The translations under genes and the position numbers were made by a program. The notes under the pieces are model-generated. The model had not been told where the DNA came from and did not search any database. It worked only from the letters and a program-made list of their open reading frames with translations. Shown in pieces: positions 53,192-62,593 of a DNA stretch of 64,000 nucleotides; the first letter of the stretch is position 1; every line of letters begins with the position of its first letter. This DNA comes from an uncultured Lewinella sp. (GTDB lineage: Bacteria; Bacteroidota; Bacteroidia; Chitinophagales; Saprospiraceae), in the NCBI GenBank assembly GCA_913057725.1, contig CAJXOS010000002.1, positions 49,149-113,148 of the forward strand, in the 5' to 3' direction.

Positions 53192-55843
53192 ATGCGACAT
53201 TTACTATTCACCCTTGCCCTAATTCTCATGGGGGGCAGTTTGTTTGCCGGCGGTATTAAAGGTTATATCCGCAACACAGAAGGAGAACCACTCGAATTTG
53301 CTACCATTTACATTAATGAGTTAGGCTCCGGCACGGTCACTAACATAGAAGGCTACTACGAGTTTCGAATCCTACCTGGCGACTACCGCATCGTTTTCCA
53401 GCACCTCGGTTATGAAACGCTTGTCGAACGCGTAAGCATCGGGGAGGGGATGAAGGAGTTGAACATCCAGCTTAAGGCACAGACCTTCCAATTAGACGAA
53501 ATAGAAATTATCGATGGAGGAGAAGACCCTGCCTACACCGTTATGCGGAAGGCTATTGCAAAGGCTGACTTCCACCGACAACAGATCGACTTTTACAAAG
53601 CACAAGTCTATATCAAAGGGTCTGGTCGCTTGCTTAAGACTCCAGGGATTGCTCGTAAGTTACTCGAAAGAGAAGGCGTTAAGGCAGACTCCTCGACGGC
53701 CTTCACTTCCGAATCCGTTTCCCTAATCGAATATGAACGCCCAAACACCTATCGAGAAAAGGTCATTTCCATATACACTCAAGGTGAGGATAACGGTTCT
53801 AGCCCCAATGGATACATCTATGGCAGCTTTTACGAACCAGATATTGCTCAAGCCGTATCTCCTTTATCTCCAAAAGCTTTTGGCTACTACAAATTTGAAC
53901 TAGCAGGTTACTTCAGCGACCGAGGTTATAATGTAAATAAGATCAAGGTGATTCCCCGAAGCCGTGGCGATAATGTCTTCGCTGGTTACATCTACATTGT
54001 GGAAGACCTATGGAGTATTCACAGTTTGGAGTTAGAGGTATATAAATTGGGTATTCGCTTTAATATGGATCAGGTGTATGCGCCTATCCAAGAAGAAGCC
54101 TGGCTACCAGTGAGTCATAAATTTGTGGTTGATGGAAAAATCTTCGGCTTTGGCTTTGATTACCGTTATCTAGCCTCCGTCAGCGATTATGAAATCCGAA
54201 TCAACCCAGATTTGGACGTTGACTTCGCTGTGATTGATGAAAAGATTGATCGGGAGTTGGCTCGTACAGCGGAGGCTCGTCAACGTGAGCAAAGCGACTT
54301 AGCAGAGATTAATGACAAACTCAATACCGGCGAAGAACTAACGCGCAAGGACTTGCGGAAGATGATGCGCGAATACGAAAAAGAAGAGCGCCAGGAAGAA
54401 GAAGAACCGGAAGTCATTGAAAATGTCACTTATGAGGTGGACTCTCTTGCTACCAAGCGAGACTCTACTTACTGGGCAGCTATTCGTCCTATTCCGCTTA
54501 CCATTGCCGAAGTACGTGGCTATGAAGTACAAGACAGCATGGCGGTAGCCGACAAAGAAACTGCAGAAGCTGAAGCTGACGGCGTAAAGAATCCTAACCG
54601 CCGCCGAAACCGCAGGTATAGCCCATTTGACATCATTAGTGGAAACAGTGTCAAACTCGGAGAAGGCAAACGCTTACATTATGACGGTTTGCACAATGCC
54701 GGGTTCAATCCCGTTGAGGGCTTTTGGCTGGCTACCCGCTTCCGATATACGCAGCGCGGCGAAAAGAATCGTTTCGTATTGGGCGTCACCCCGCGTTATG
54801 GATTTGCCTGGGACCGGGGAGTTTGGCGTAGTGACGCGAACTATCACTTTGGTGTAGATCATAGTCGCAACAGATTAGCCTTGCACGGTGGTCGCTATGT
54901 ATCACAGTACAATGAGCCTCGACCTGTCAGCGAGTTATTCAATACTTTTTATGCTTTGCTTGGAGAACGCAACTTTGTCCACCTCTATGAAAAAGACTTC
55001 ATCGGAGCTAGCTGGCGTAAACGTTGGCGTTCTACAGCGAGCTTGAACATGAATGTGGAATGGGCCGATCGTGCCACCCTAAGTAATAATACCGACCAAA
55101 CCTGGATTAACAATGAGAACCGGGTGTATGCAGATAATATTCCAGCCATTTTAGAGGCGCCGCTCATTACACCACAAAGTGAACGAGCAGCGACACTTGG
55201 CTTGAACTTTACCGTTAGACCATGGCAGAAATATCGTATTCGCAACGGCGAACGTTCTGCGATCGAAGCCACCTCTCCATCATTTACCCTCAATTACCGC
55301 ATGGGCTTGCCAGATGTAAATGAGAGTGTAACGGATTATCAGCGGGTAGGTCTTACCTACCGTCATACCATCCGCCCGGGTGCGCGTGGTAAGATTGATT
55401 TGAAGGTAGACATGGGTATGTTTGTGAATAACGATTACGTCGGCTTGGCAGACTATCAGCACTTTGCCGGCAACCAGATGATCTTTACTACGGCAGACCC
55501 TGTTGGTGCTTTTCGCTTGCTCCCGTACTATACCTTTAGTACACAAGACAAATGGGTAGCGGCGCACGCCCACTACCAGTTCCGTCGTTTCCTACTGACT
55601 CAAATTTGGGAAGTACAAATGACTGGTGCGCGGGAGAATTTCTTTGTGAATTACCTGAATTCTCCAGAAAGCGAGCATTACACGGAGGTGGGGTATAGCA
55701 TTGATAACATCCTACGCTTCTTACGCATTGAGACAGCCGTGGCGTTCCGTGATGGTAAGTACTACGATTGGGGAATCCGAATTGGCGTAGCTTCTAACAT
55801 CTTTGGCAGCTTTGCTACGGTAGAGACCGGCGACGATTTCTAA
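53192..55843 (+). CDS. DUF5686 outer-membrane protein with carboxypeptidase-like domain
   Basis: 883 residues. A signal peptide ends GGSLFAGG. A carboxypeptidase-regulatory-like domain (about 25-100, GYIRNTEGEPLEFATIYINE) is followed by the DUF5686 core (about 115-400) and a beta-barrel-like C-terminus ending EDTGDDF-type VETGDDF. A charged linker EEERQEEEEPEV occurs near 400. This family is phylum-specific and its function is unknown. It has no TonB box or plug, so it is not a TonB receptor. A strong terminator follows. Confidence 0.9.
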   Translation: MRHLLFTLALILMGGSLFAGGIKGYIRNTEGEPLEFATIYINELGSGTVTNIEGYYEFRILPGDYRIVFQHLGYETLVERVSIGEGMKELNIQLKAQTFQLDEIEIIDGGEDPAYTVMRKAIAKADFHRQQIDFYKAQVYIKGSGRLLKTPGIARKLLEREGVKADSSTAFTSESVSLIEYERPNTYREKVISIYTQGEDNGSSPNGYIYGSFYEPDIAQAVSPLSPKAFGYYKFELAGYFSDRGYNVNKIKVIPRSRGDNVFAGYIYIVEDLWSIHSLELEVYKLGIRFNMDQVYAPIQEEAWLPVSHKFVVDGKIFGFGFDYRYLASVSDYEIRINPDLDVDFAVIDEKIDRELARTAEARQREQSDLAEINDKLNTGEELTRKDLRKMMREYEKEERQEEEEPEVIENVTYEVDSLATKRDSTYWAAIRPIPLTIAEVRGYEVQDSMAVADKETAEAEADGVKNPNRRRNRRYSPFDIISGNSVKLGEGKRLHYDGLHNAGFNPVEGFWLATRFRYTQRGEKNRFVLGVTPRYGFAWDRGVWRSDANYHFGVDHSRNRLALHGGRYVSQYNEPRPVSELFNTFYALLGERNFVHLYEKDFIGASWRKRWRSTASLNMNVEWADRATLSNNTDQTWINNENRVYADNIPAILEAPLITPQSERAATLGLNFTVRPWQKYRIRNGERSAIEATSPSFTLNYRMGLPDVNESVTDYQRVGLTYRHTIRPGARGKIDLKVDMGMFVNNDYVGLADYQHFAGNQMIFTTADPVGAFRLLPYYTFSTQDKWVAAHAHYQFRRFLLTQIWEVQMTGARENFFVNYLNSPESEHYTEVGYSIDNILRFLRIETAVAFRDGKYYDWGIRIGVASNIFGSFATVETGDDF

Positions 55844-55868
55844 CAAGTTAGTTACCACCTAGCGTAAG

Positions 55869-55907
55869 GCCTTGGAGACTCGAATTTATAGTCTCCAAGG
55901 CTTTTTT
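55869..55907 (+). terminator. Intrinsic terminator of the DUF5686 gene
   Basis: Perfect 12-bp stem GCCTTGGAGACT / AGTCTCCAAGGC (55869-55880 and 55890-55901), 9-nt loop, six T residues. Confidence 0.92.
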
Positions 55908-55978
55908 GTTTTGTACTGGACAGCACTTCCATGAACAGAAATGTAGGTTAGCGAGTTGGATAAAAAACGGAAAGTCTG

Positions 55979-56686
55979 ATGCGTTATTTATCCTTCCTTC
56001 TTGCAGTGACTCTGCTCTGGACCTGCAACACCACTGAATACCCAAGTCCACAAGGTCCACTACCTCCTTTACCAGAAGAACCAGGATCTTTTAGTTATCT
56101 CGCTCTAGGTGACTCTTACACTATCGGAGAGCGTGTGCCAGAAAGAGAGCGCTACCCCAACCAGCTTGCCGACAGCCTAAAACTTCGTGGCATTGACCTT
56201 ACTCCAGTAGACATTGTAGCACGCACTGGCTGGACAACCAATGAACTTAACGATGGTATTGATGCCCGCTCTGACCTCCAAGGCACTTATGACCTTGTGT
56301 CTTTACTGATCGGCGTAAACAATCAGTTTAGGGGTTGGCCAATAGACGAATACGAGGAGGAATTCCAACAATTGCTGGATCGGGCCATAGAATTTGCGGG
56401 AGGAGAGAAAGACCGTGTCTTTATCGTATCTATTCCTGACTATGCTTTTACGCCCTACGGCGGAGGTCGTTCAGAAATCAGTGAGGGGATTGATGCCTTC
56501 AATGCGGTTAATCGGATGATTACGGAGGAATACGAAATCAGCTATTTCGATATTACGCCAATTTCTCGCGAAGGCCTAGATAAGCCGGAGCTGGTTGCAA
56601 CAGATGGTTTACATCCTTCTGGAGCGCAGTATGCTCGCTGGGTTAGCAGTTTTGTGGAAAGTATAAAGGAAAAGCTGGAAGAGTAG
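55979..56686 (+). CDS. SGNH/GDSL-family hydrolase lipoprotein
   Basis: 235 residues. A lipoprotein signal MRYLSFLLAVTLLWTC has cysteine 16 as lipid anchor. The GDSL block is LALGDSYTIG with nucleophile Ser46. Block III is IGVNNQ, and the catalytic Asp209 and His212 are in DGLHPS. It cleaves ester bonds of acetylated sugars, lipids or similar molecules in the envelope. It stands between two terminator-like hairpins and is convergent with merC. Confidence 0.9.
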   Translation: MRYLSFLLAVTLLWTCNTTEYPSPQGPLPPLPEEPGSFSYLALGDSYTIGERVPERERYPNQLADSLKLRGIDLTPVDIVARTGWTTNELNDGIDARSDLQGTYDLVSLLIGVNNQFRGWPIDEYEEEFQQLLDRAIEFAGGEKDRVFIVSIPDYAFTPYGGGRSEISEGIDAFNAVNRMITEEYEISYFDITPISREGLDKPELVATDGLHPSGAQYARWVSSFVESIKEKLEE

Positions 56687-56693
56687 GTTCTCC

Positions 56694-57104
56694 CTAAAAA
56701 TCAGACGGTGCCAATTTTAGCTCAGCAGGCGTACTTGGCTTATGGTGTAGTAAGCGCCAATTAAGATAATGTGCATAAGCCACCATAACACCGCCCACTG
56801 TTGAGAAATAATGGCCAATGGTGTGCTCAAAAGCATGGTGTAGAACAACGATTAAAACAAAGCCAATACCTGCTACAACAACAGGCACCAGGTTGCGGTG
56901 CTTAGGAAGGGACCCGAATAGCGACCAGGAGGCCAATACAAGGGTACTGAAGATGAAAGTCCATTCTACCCATGCGCTTTCTAACCAGCTCATTCCTCCG
57001 AGTAATCCCATTGACAGCACAAGTGGCATCAGTAGGCAGTGCACAGCACAAAGGAAGGAGGCTGAGAATCCAAGTAAATCCAGGTATGAACGAATTATCC
57101 GCAT
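56694..57104 (-). CDS. MerC-domain membrane protein
   Basis: 136 residues from ATG 57104. The longer frame from 57161 is rejected because the -7 element TATCTTTG (57127-57134, minus) lies inside it. About four membrane helices. The signature CAVHC (C19, H22, C23) is in helix 1, and a histidine-rich loop VLHHAFEHTIGHYF follows. MerC proteins move mercury or other soft metals. Here the divergent Fur-family regulator suggests zinc or iron-linked control instead of mercury resistance. Confidence 0.88.
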   Translation of the reverse strand: MRIIRSYLDLLGFSASFLCAVHCLLMPLVLSMGLLGGMSWLESAWVEWTFIFSTLVLASWSLFGSLPKHRNLVPVVVAGIGFVLIVVLHHAFEHTIGHYFSTVGGVMVAYAHYLNWRLLHHKPSTPAELKLAPSDF

Positions 57105-57126
57105 GGAGTGAGTTTCATCAACGAGG

Positions 57127-57134
57127 CAAAGATA
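57127..57134 (-). promoter_or_regulatory. merC -7 element TATCTTTG
   Basis: On the minus strand, TAnnTTTG match 22 bp before ATG 57104. It places the transcript start after the upstream in-frame ATG at 57161. Confidence 0.6.
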
Positions 57135-57140
57135 CGGAAG

Positions 57141-57170
57141 TGCAACAATATTGCAATTCAAATGGTTGAA
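57141..57170. promoter_or_regulatory. Candidate Fur/Zur operator between merC and fur
   Basis: Inverted repeat TGCAA-CAATA-TTGCA (57141-57155) is followed by TTCAA-ATGG-TTGAA (57157-57170). They overlap the merC promoter and lie about 60 bp before the Fur-family ATG, so a dimeric repressor could control both genes. The binding protein is presumed to be the adjacent Fur-family gene product. Confidence 0.5.
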
Positions 57171-57228
57171 TATTTGTCAGTATCTTTATCTTAGAAACGA
57201 GCGCCAATCTCGCGCACCTTATCGATTT

Positions 57229-57645
57229 ATGAACGATTCTATCGAAACTTTACTGAAACAACACCAGTTGCGTCGCACCCCGATGCGACTTGAAGTTTTA
57301 CGCATTCTAATGGAAGGTGGTAATGAAGCTATTGCTCATCCTGAGTTGGAGCGTCGTTTACCGAATGCTGATCGGATCACGCTTTATCGTACCCTAAAGG
57401 CGTTTGAAGAGAAGGGGTTAGTGCACCAGGTTGTTGATTCCGGTAACGCTGCCAAGTATGCCTTGTGCCGCGATCATTGTACAGAGCACCAGCATCATGA
57501 TGATCATGCACACTTCCACTGTCAGGACTGTGGCAAGACCGTATGTTTGGATACGGTATCAACCAGTACTTTTCAAGTTCCGACAGGCTTTAAGGTTTCC
57601 CAGACCCACTTGGTGTTGGAAGGGACCTGTTCCAACTGTGGCTAG
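57229..57645 (+). CDS. Fur-family metalloregulator (Fur or Zur type)
   Basis: 138 residues from ATG 57229; the frame upstream to 57151 runs through the promoter region. The winged helix is MNDSIETLLKQHQLRRTPMR with RITLYRTLKAFEEKGLVHQV. A histidine-rich segment CTEHQHHDDHAHFHCQDCGK and the C-terminal CSNCG give the CxxC pairs of a structural zinc site. It probably represses merC and itself when metal-loaded. Metal specificity (Zn versus Fe) is not settled by sequence alone. Confidence 0.9.
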   Translation: MNDSIETLLKQHQLRRTPMRLEVLRILMEGGNEAIAHPELERRLPNADRITLYRTLKAFEEKGLVHQVVDSGNAAKYALCRDHCTEHQHHDDHAHFHCQDCGKTVCLDTVSTSTFQVPTGFKVSQTHLVLEGTCSNCG

Positions 57646-57666
57646 TTGAATCAACGGAAGAAAAAA

Positions 57667-57706
57667 AACGGAAGTGGAGCATTCGCTTTTCCACTTCCGT
57701 TTTTTG
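57667..57706. terminator. Bidirectional terminator of fur and the DUF4837 gene
   Basis: Perfect 12-bp stem AACGGAAGTGGA / TCCACTTCCGTT (57667-57678 and 57690-57701) flanked by A tract and T tract, so it can stop both convergent transcripts. Confidence 0.9.
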
Positions 57707-57726
57707 TTTTCGGACGCCTACTGGAT

Positions 57727-58827
57727 CTAGTATCGAGCAGTTTTTAGAATGTAGTCCATCTGCTGCATCAAATCACGCTTTTCCTTGCCAGGAGCGTGAA
57801 CGAATGCATCCATGAAGAGCAACTCCGCTTTGCCCGGGTCATATACCAGGTAGCTAACAAAGGCTCCACCCATAAAGTCATTGACAATATCCCAGATACC
57901 ACGCGCCTCTAAAGCGTAATCTCCATTAATACGAGTTGTTTCTACCACTAGCGGTAAGTCAACATCATTAATCCTCATATAGGTATCTGGCAAAGTAGAA
58001 GAAATGTACTCTTTGCCAATCTCATCACGTATAGCCTTTATGCCTTCACGCGTGAGTTGTGCTTCGTCCGTATAAGGAACTCGACTGAGCAGAATATTGC
58101 TACTTGCCTCTGAAGTTTCGCGGCGCAGCCAAACCAAATCTGGCTCTTTGATTGCTGCCTTAAACTCTTCAGGAATGCGCATCTGTACATCCATAAGGGT
58201 CCTTACTTCTCCAGCTAGTGATACGTTCTCACCATTGAAGAAGGTCGTAGCCTCAATTATCTTTTCGTCTGCTTGGTGCAGTCGTTTGGCTACTGCCGAA
58301 TAGCTGTTAAGAATATTATCTACCAGCTTCTCTTCAGAATCCGCATAGAGATAGACAATCATTTGGCCTTTGGCCCAACGGTTCTTAGCCACTGAATTTC
58401 CATAGCCGTTTTCCGATAAGGCCGCGCCAATTTTTTCCTGACCTACATCCTGTCGGATCAAAGCACTCGTTTCGGAGGCCTCATTAGAAAGGTCACCAAT
58501 TACCAAATAGGTGCGCAACTCCTTCCGAAGAGGATCTTTACGCAAGTCTTCCATGGTCACATGGCGAAGGTCGAAAATCGGCTCAGGTTGAGGCAGTATC
58601 GGATAAGCAGCACCGTAGTAGAATTCTAGGGAGTCTCCAATATGGCTCTCCCAAATCTCTTTATCGCAGATTACGTTTATGCGATTTACCTTCCCGAAGG
58701 CAATCTTAGCAGGCTCCAGGCTTCGTTGCACTGCGTCAGGTGCACATGCAGACAGTGCTCCAAGCAGGAGGAACATCACCATCACATGCTGCAACAAGCT
58801 TTTGGGGAAAGAATTTTCTCTTAGCAT
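57727..58827 (-). CDS. DUF4837 family lipoprotein
   Basis: 366 residues. The signal peptide ends in lipobox LSACAPDA, so cysteine 28 is the likely lipid anchor. The mature protein has the DUF4837 layout: NRINVICDKEIWESHIGD at the start, then ILPQPEPIFDLRHV, LVIGDL, KNRWAKGQMIVYLYADSEEKL, LVWLRRETSE and FVSYLVYDPGKAELLFMDAFVHAPGKEKRDLMQQMDYI in separate blocks. The family is restricted to Bacteroidota and its function is unknown. It follows moxR on the same strand, separated by a terminator. Confidence 0.85.
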   Translation of the reverse strand: MLRENSFPKSLLQHVMVMFLLLGALSACAPDAVQRSLEPAKIAFGKVNRINVICDKEIWESHIGDSLEFYYGAAYPILPQPEPIFDLRHVTMEDLRKDPLRKELRTYLVIGDLSNEASETSALIRQDVGQEKIGAALSENGYGNSVAKNRWAKGQMIVYLYADSEEKLVDNILNSYSAVAKRLHQADEKIIEATTFFNGENVSLAGEVRTLMDVQMRIPEEFKAAIKEPDLVWLRRETSEASSNILLSRVPYTDEAQLTREGIKAIRDEIGKEYISSTLPDTYMRINDVDLPLVVETTRINGDYALEARGIWDIVNDFMGGAFVSYLVYDPGKAELLFMDAFVHAPGKEKRDLMQQMDYILKTARY

Positions 58828-58955
58828 TGTTTTTGTTTGCGTTCTATTAGATTTCAGGCTCAGCTGTTAATCGCGTATAAAAATAACTAAGCCATTTGCT
58901 ATATAGATGATTCAAAGCTTTTTTTTGGCGTACCCAAGCACGCTAATTAAAGTAA

Positions 58956-58993
58956 AATAAGCTACCGAAGACCATTTGCTCCGGCAGCTTATT
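58956..58993 (-). terminator. Terminator of the MoxR gene
   Basis: On the minus strand AATAAGCTGCCG pairs with CGGTAGCTTATT (12 bp, one G-T pair) and is followed by TTACTTT. It begins 31 bp after the stop. Confidence 0.7.
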
Positions 58994-59023
58994 CCTAATA
59001 TTCTTTGGACTTGCAGTTGATAT

Positions 59024-59989
59024 TTAAAGCAATTGCAAGATTACATCCTCTTCAGTAACGCCTTCCGCTTCTGCCTTATAGTTACGAACAATGCGGTGAC
59101 GCAATACGTAGTTGGCTACTGCTTGAACGTCTTCCATATCTGGCGAGTACTTACCGCTAATTGCAGCGTGGCACTTAGCACCTAGTACTAGGTATTGAGA
59201 AGCACGTGGCCCCGCACCCCAGCTGATGTAGTTATTGACATCACCAGTAGCACGCTCTGTGCCTGGTCGCGTCTTCGTTGCCAAGTTTACCGCATACTCC
59301 AGTACATTATCAGCAATAGGAATCTTGCGAACCAACTGCTGGAAATTCATGATCTGCATTGCACTTAGAATATGCTTGAGCTCTACCTCTTGCTTACCGG
59401 TAGTAGACTTCACTACTGCAATCTCTTCTTCGTAAGAAGGATAAGTAAGTGGAATATTGAACATGAAGCGGTCAAGCTGGGCTTCTGGCAGCGGATAGGT
59501 ACCTTCCTGTTCAATAGGGTTCTGGGTAGCCAGAACGAAGAAAGGTGCCGGTAGTGAGTGCCGCACACCGCTTACGGTAACAGAGCGTTCCTGCATGGCT
59601 TCCAATAAGGCCGCCTGTGTCTTAGGAGGAGTACGGTTGATCTCATCCGCCAGTACAATATTTGAAAACAACGGCCCCTTATTGAACTTAAAGTGACGGT
59701 CTTCATCTAGAATCTCTGCCCCTGTGATATCACTAGGCATCAAGTCTGGCGTAAACTGAATACGCTTGAAGTCAAGATCCAAAACCTCAGCGATGGTACT
59801 TACCAGTAGGGTTTTTGCCAAACCCGGTACACCTACCAAAAGGCTGTGACCATTACTGAATAGGGAAATGATCACCATCTTTACTACCTCATCCTGGCCA
59901 ACAATGACCTTTGAGATTTCCGACTTAAGCTCTTGGTAAGATTTGGCCAATGCGTCTACGGCCTCTACATCTGATTTATACTCCGCCAT
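59024..59989 (-). CDS. MoxR family AAA+ ATPase
   Basis: 321 residues. Walker A GVPGLAKT is at 53-60, Walker B is NIVLADEINRT, sensor 1 VLATQNPIEQEG, and the arginine-finger and sensor 2 region follow in LPEAQLDRFMF. MoxR ATPases are chaperones that help assemble or load metal into partner proteins, usually with VWA or DUF58 proteins encoded next to them. None is present here: downstream lies a DUF4837 gene after a terminator. The gene may therefore work with distant partners. Confidence 0.93.
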   Translation of the reverse strand: MAEYKSDVEAVDALAKSYQELKSEISKVIVGQDEVVKMVIISLFSNGHSLLVGVPGLAKTLLVSTIAEVLDLDFKRIQFTPDLMPSDITGAEILDEDRHFKFNKGPLFSNIVLADEINRTPPKTQAALLEAMQERSVTVSGVRHSLPAPFFVLATQNPIEQEGTYPLPEAQLDRFMFNIPLTYPSYEEEIAVVKSTTGKQEVELKHILSAMQIMNFQQLVRKIPIADNVLEYAVNLATKTRPGTERATGDVNNYISWGAGPRASQYLVLGAKCHAAISGKYSPDMEDVQAVANYVLRHRIVRNYKAEAEGVTEEDVILQLL

Positions 59990-60120
59990 GGGGTTGTATT
60001 ATTGTATTATCGGGTCCTGCAAAGAGGACGCAAGTTGCTAAAATTATCGAAGATTGTCAAACACCTGCTCTGACACTATACGTATGTGACGGCCAATGGT
60101 TTAAAATAAGCAGCAGGAAA

Positions 60121-60873
60121 TCATTTTGGTTGGCAATTCCATTCCTCATCAGCTAGTTCATACTCCTCACCACGATAGTTGTAATGCCACCATTCACTAC
60201 GGATTGCTGAAAACCCATGTTCCCGCATTAAGCTCTTCAATTTCTGCCGATTCGCCAGTACTTCCTTTGGCAAATCTGTATAAGTATGATTAGCCCTCGG
60301 GCCAAAAAAATCAAAATCAGTACCCATAGGTAGTTCTTGCCCTGTACCATCCACTATCGTCAAATCCACTGCTCCACCTCGGTTATGTATAGAACCCTTT
60401 CGAGGGTCGGCAACGTATCCAGGCTTAGGATAAATTTCCCACAATTTCCACTGCACGTCGCGCGGGCGATAGCAGTCGAACATTTTTAAGCCCAGACCTT
60501 CTTCTTTCAGTTGTTGATGGGCAGCCAAAACTGATCTTGCAGCAGCTGGTCGCAAAAAGCAACGTGCACAACCATAAAGCACTTGTCCGACAAAGTTATT
60601 CGCAGTCGCATAACGTATATCCAATTGTATAGTACTATCCAAGCTAATGAGCTCTAGCCACTGCGTGGTATCGTAATCTAAAGTATCCACTTTAACTGGT
60701 ACCTCCTCTTGATGTACAAGTTGTTGGATTGGCTCTTCAACGACTGGCTCCTCCACTGTAGATGAGGAAGACGCTGATTGTTGGCAACTATTGATGCTAA
60801 AGATCAGCAGAAAGGAAAGGCTTCCGACGATTAACGGCAAGTGACTGAGATAGGATGCGATAGAATTCTGCAT
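60121..60873 (-). CDS. D-alanyl-D-alanine dipeptidase (VanX/DdpX type) lipoprotein
   Basis: 250 residues. Signal peptide with lipobox INSC (cysteine 30), then a low-complexity linker and the M15 zinc-peptidase domain from about residue 75. Family motifs are LDIRYATANNFVG, FDCYRPRDVQWKLW, the zinc site SIHNRGGAVDLT, and catalytic EWWHYNY at the C-terminus. It cleaves D-Ala-D-Ala dipeptides. With the lipid anchor it would act in the periplasm on peptidoglycan turnover products rather than give vancomycin resistance; no vanA/vanH is near. Confidence 0.92.
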   Translation of the reverse strand: MQNSIASYLSHLPLIVGSLSFLLIFSINSCQQSASSSSTVEEPVVEEPIQQLVHQEEVPVKVDTLDYDTTQWLELISLDSTIQLDIRYATANNFVGQVLYGCARCFLRPAAARSVLAAHQQLKEEGLGLKMFDCYRPRDVQWKLWEIYPKPGYVADPRKGSIHNRGGAVDLTIVDGTGQELPMGTDFDFFGPRANHTYTDLPKEVLANRQKLKSLMREHGFSAIRSEWWHYNYRGEEYELADEEWNCQPK

Positions 60874-60924
60874 AACAGTGTTTCATGTTGACTTACTATC
60901 GCGGGAGAAAGCGCGAAATAAGCG

Positions 60925-60932
60925 TACTTTTG
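60925..60932 (+). promoter_or_regulatory. -7 element TACTTTTG of the GT39 gene
   Basis: TAnnTTTG match 26 bp before the preferred GTG start at 60959. It lies within the longest frame, so the 5' part of that frame is not transcribed from it. Confidence 0.55.
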
Positions 60933-60958
60933 TGGCCGCATCCAAGATACACAAACAA

Positions 60959-62593
60959 GTGCAACTACCTCGCTGGCTACTGGTGCTCATACTGCTATTG
61001 ATTCCAATGGCATTCCTTATCAACCTAGGTCTACAACCTTTTATCGATGACGAAGGCAACCGAACCACGGTGGCTTTGGAAATGCTTTGGAGTAGCAATT
61101 TCATCACCCCCACACTCCATGGAGAATATTACTATAATAAGCCTCCCTTGTGGAATTGGATATTGGCGCTATCCATTTGGTTACATGGCTCTGCCAGTGA
61201 ATGGGCTACTCGGTTGCCTGCGGTTTTGGCGCTATTCGGTTTTAGTGCTACTGTTTTTCACTATTGTAGAAAACACCTCAGTCAAGAGCGGGCCCTACTA
61301 GTAGCATTTATGTTGCTGAGTTGTGGTCGGATCATCTTTTGGGAATCCCTGCTAGGCTTAATTGATTTAGCGTTTTCCTGGGTCATATTTACGATGATCA
61401 TGGTGCTGTATCATGAGAGTAAAGAAGAACGGTGGGGACGGATGTTTTTGTTCTCCTATCTGCTAATGGCGATCGGTTTTCTATTTAAGGGGCTCCCAGC
61501 CATCGCCTTTCAAGGGCTCAGTGTTCTACTCATACTGTACTATCGCAAAGCTTGGAAGCAGCTATTTTCAATAGCTCACATTGGTAGTGGCCTTTTAGCA
61601 GTAGCCATCATAGCTAGTTACTACGTCGTATACAATAAATACCATTCTCTAGAGACGGTGTTCCAGGTGCTATTCGTAGAGTCAGGCAAGCGAACAGCCG
61701 TGGCTTACGGTTGGTGGGATACCATCAAGCATGCGCTGAATTTTCCGTTGGAGCTGAGTTATCATTTCCTACCTTGGTCAGCACTGCTGTTGCTCCTACT
61801 AAGACCTAGTTCGCGTAAGCGACTCCACGAAAGTGATTTTGTGCGCTTCTGTCGCTACGCTTTTTTTGTCAACATCATCATCTATTGGCTTTCGCCCAAT
61901 TTTTACCCTCGCTACATTTTGATGCTTGTTCCGTTGGGTTTTATTCAGCTGGTTAGCTTAATTCCGGAAGAAGCGAAACCAACAAAAGACTGGCTCTATT
62001 GGACGATCCGAGGCATCCTGGGGCTCTTTATGTTTGTGCTAGCTGCTGGAGCATTGGCTCCAATCTTTGTTGAGGATTGTCAGTTCATCCCTGGCCTCTT
62101 ATGGAAGGCAGGGATAAGCTTTGCGCTACTACTGAGCCTATTTATTTTGTATTTGAAACAGCCTAAGTGGCAGTACTTTTTGGTAGTCGCAGGATTCATC
62201 CTCTTTCGTGTAGGTTTTGACCTGCTGGCCATACCACCAAGAGATCATGATTCGAGCGCTCAACGATTACGCGATTCCAGCATTGAGTTTGCTAAGCATT
62301 GGCAGGATAGAGATGATCTATATGTATTTTATGAAACGCATATGGAACCAGCTACGTCTTACTACATCCAAGGAACATTAGATAGGCCAGTACAGCGAAA
62401 AGAATCAGCGTTTACAACTACAGACTACTATATTTACAATCCCAAACAATACGACTGGGGACTATTCGAAGCACCAGTAGACTCGTTCATTGTTAGACAC
62501 GCCGGGTATCCAGTATATTATGTCGGAAAATTAAAGGATACCGATATTGAAACGATTAAGGAGATGACGATTGGGGAGCGGCCTAGTTTTTAG
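60959..62593 (+). CDS. ArnT/PMT-like glycosyltransferase, GT39/GT83 superfamily
   Basis: 544 residues from GTG 60959; a GTG at 60878 gives 571 but precedes the promoter element at 60925-60932. About 11-12 membrane helices. The first periplasmic loop has the acidic motif LGLQPFIDDEGNRTTVALEML and later YYYNKPPLWNW, as in lipid-linked sugar transferases. A soluble C-terminal part (about 450-544) follows. It transfers a sugar from a polyprenyl carrier to a lipid or protein. The acceptor is unknown. It is divergent from the dipeptidase gene. Confidence 0.85.
   Translation: MQLPRWLLVLILLLIPMAFLINLGLQPFIDDEGNRTTVALEMLWSSNFITPTLHGEYYYNKPPLWNWILALSIWLHGSASEWATRLPAVLALFGFSATVFHYCRKHLSQERALLVAFMLLSCGRIIFWESLLGLIDLAFSWVIFTMIMVLYHESKEERWGRMFLFSYLLMAIGFLFKGLPAIAFQGLSVLLILYYRKAWKQLFSIAHIGSGLLAVAIIASYYVVYNKYHSLETVFQVLFVESGKRTAVAYGWWDTIKHALNFPLELSYHFLPWSALLLLLLRPSSRKRLHESDFVRFCRYAFFVNIIIYWLSPNFYPRYILMLVPLGFIQLVSLIPEEAKPTKDWLYWTIRGILGLFMFVLAAGALAPIFVEDCQFIPGLLWKAGISFALLLSLFILYLKQPKWQYFLVVAGFILFRVGFDLLAIPPRDHDSSAQRLRDSSIEFAKHWQDRDDLYVFYETHMEPATSYYIQGTLDRPVQRKESAFTTTDYYIYNPKQYDWGLFEAPVDSFIVRHAGYPVYYVGKLKDTDIETIKEMTIGERPSF

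Noticed and set aside
60121..60873. Vancomycin resistance operon
   Set aside because: The VanX-like protein is alone and lipid-anchored; vanH, vanA and a VanRS pair are absent nearby.
60878..60958. N-terminal extension of the GT39 protein
   Set aside because: The extension contains the TACTTTTG promoter element and is charged, without a family match.
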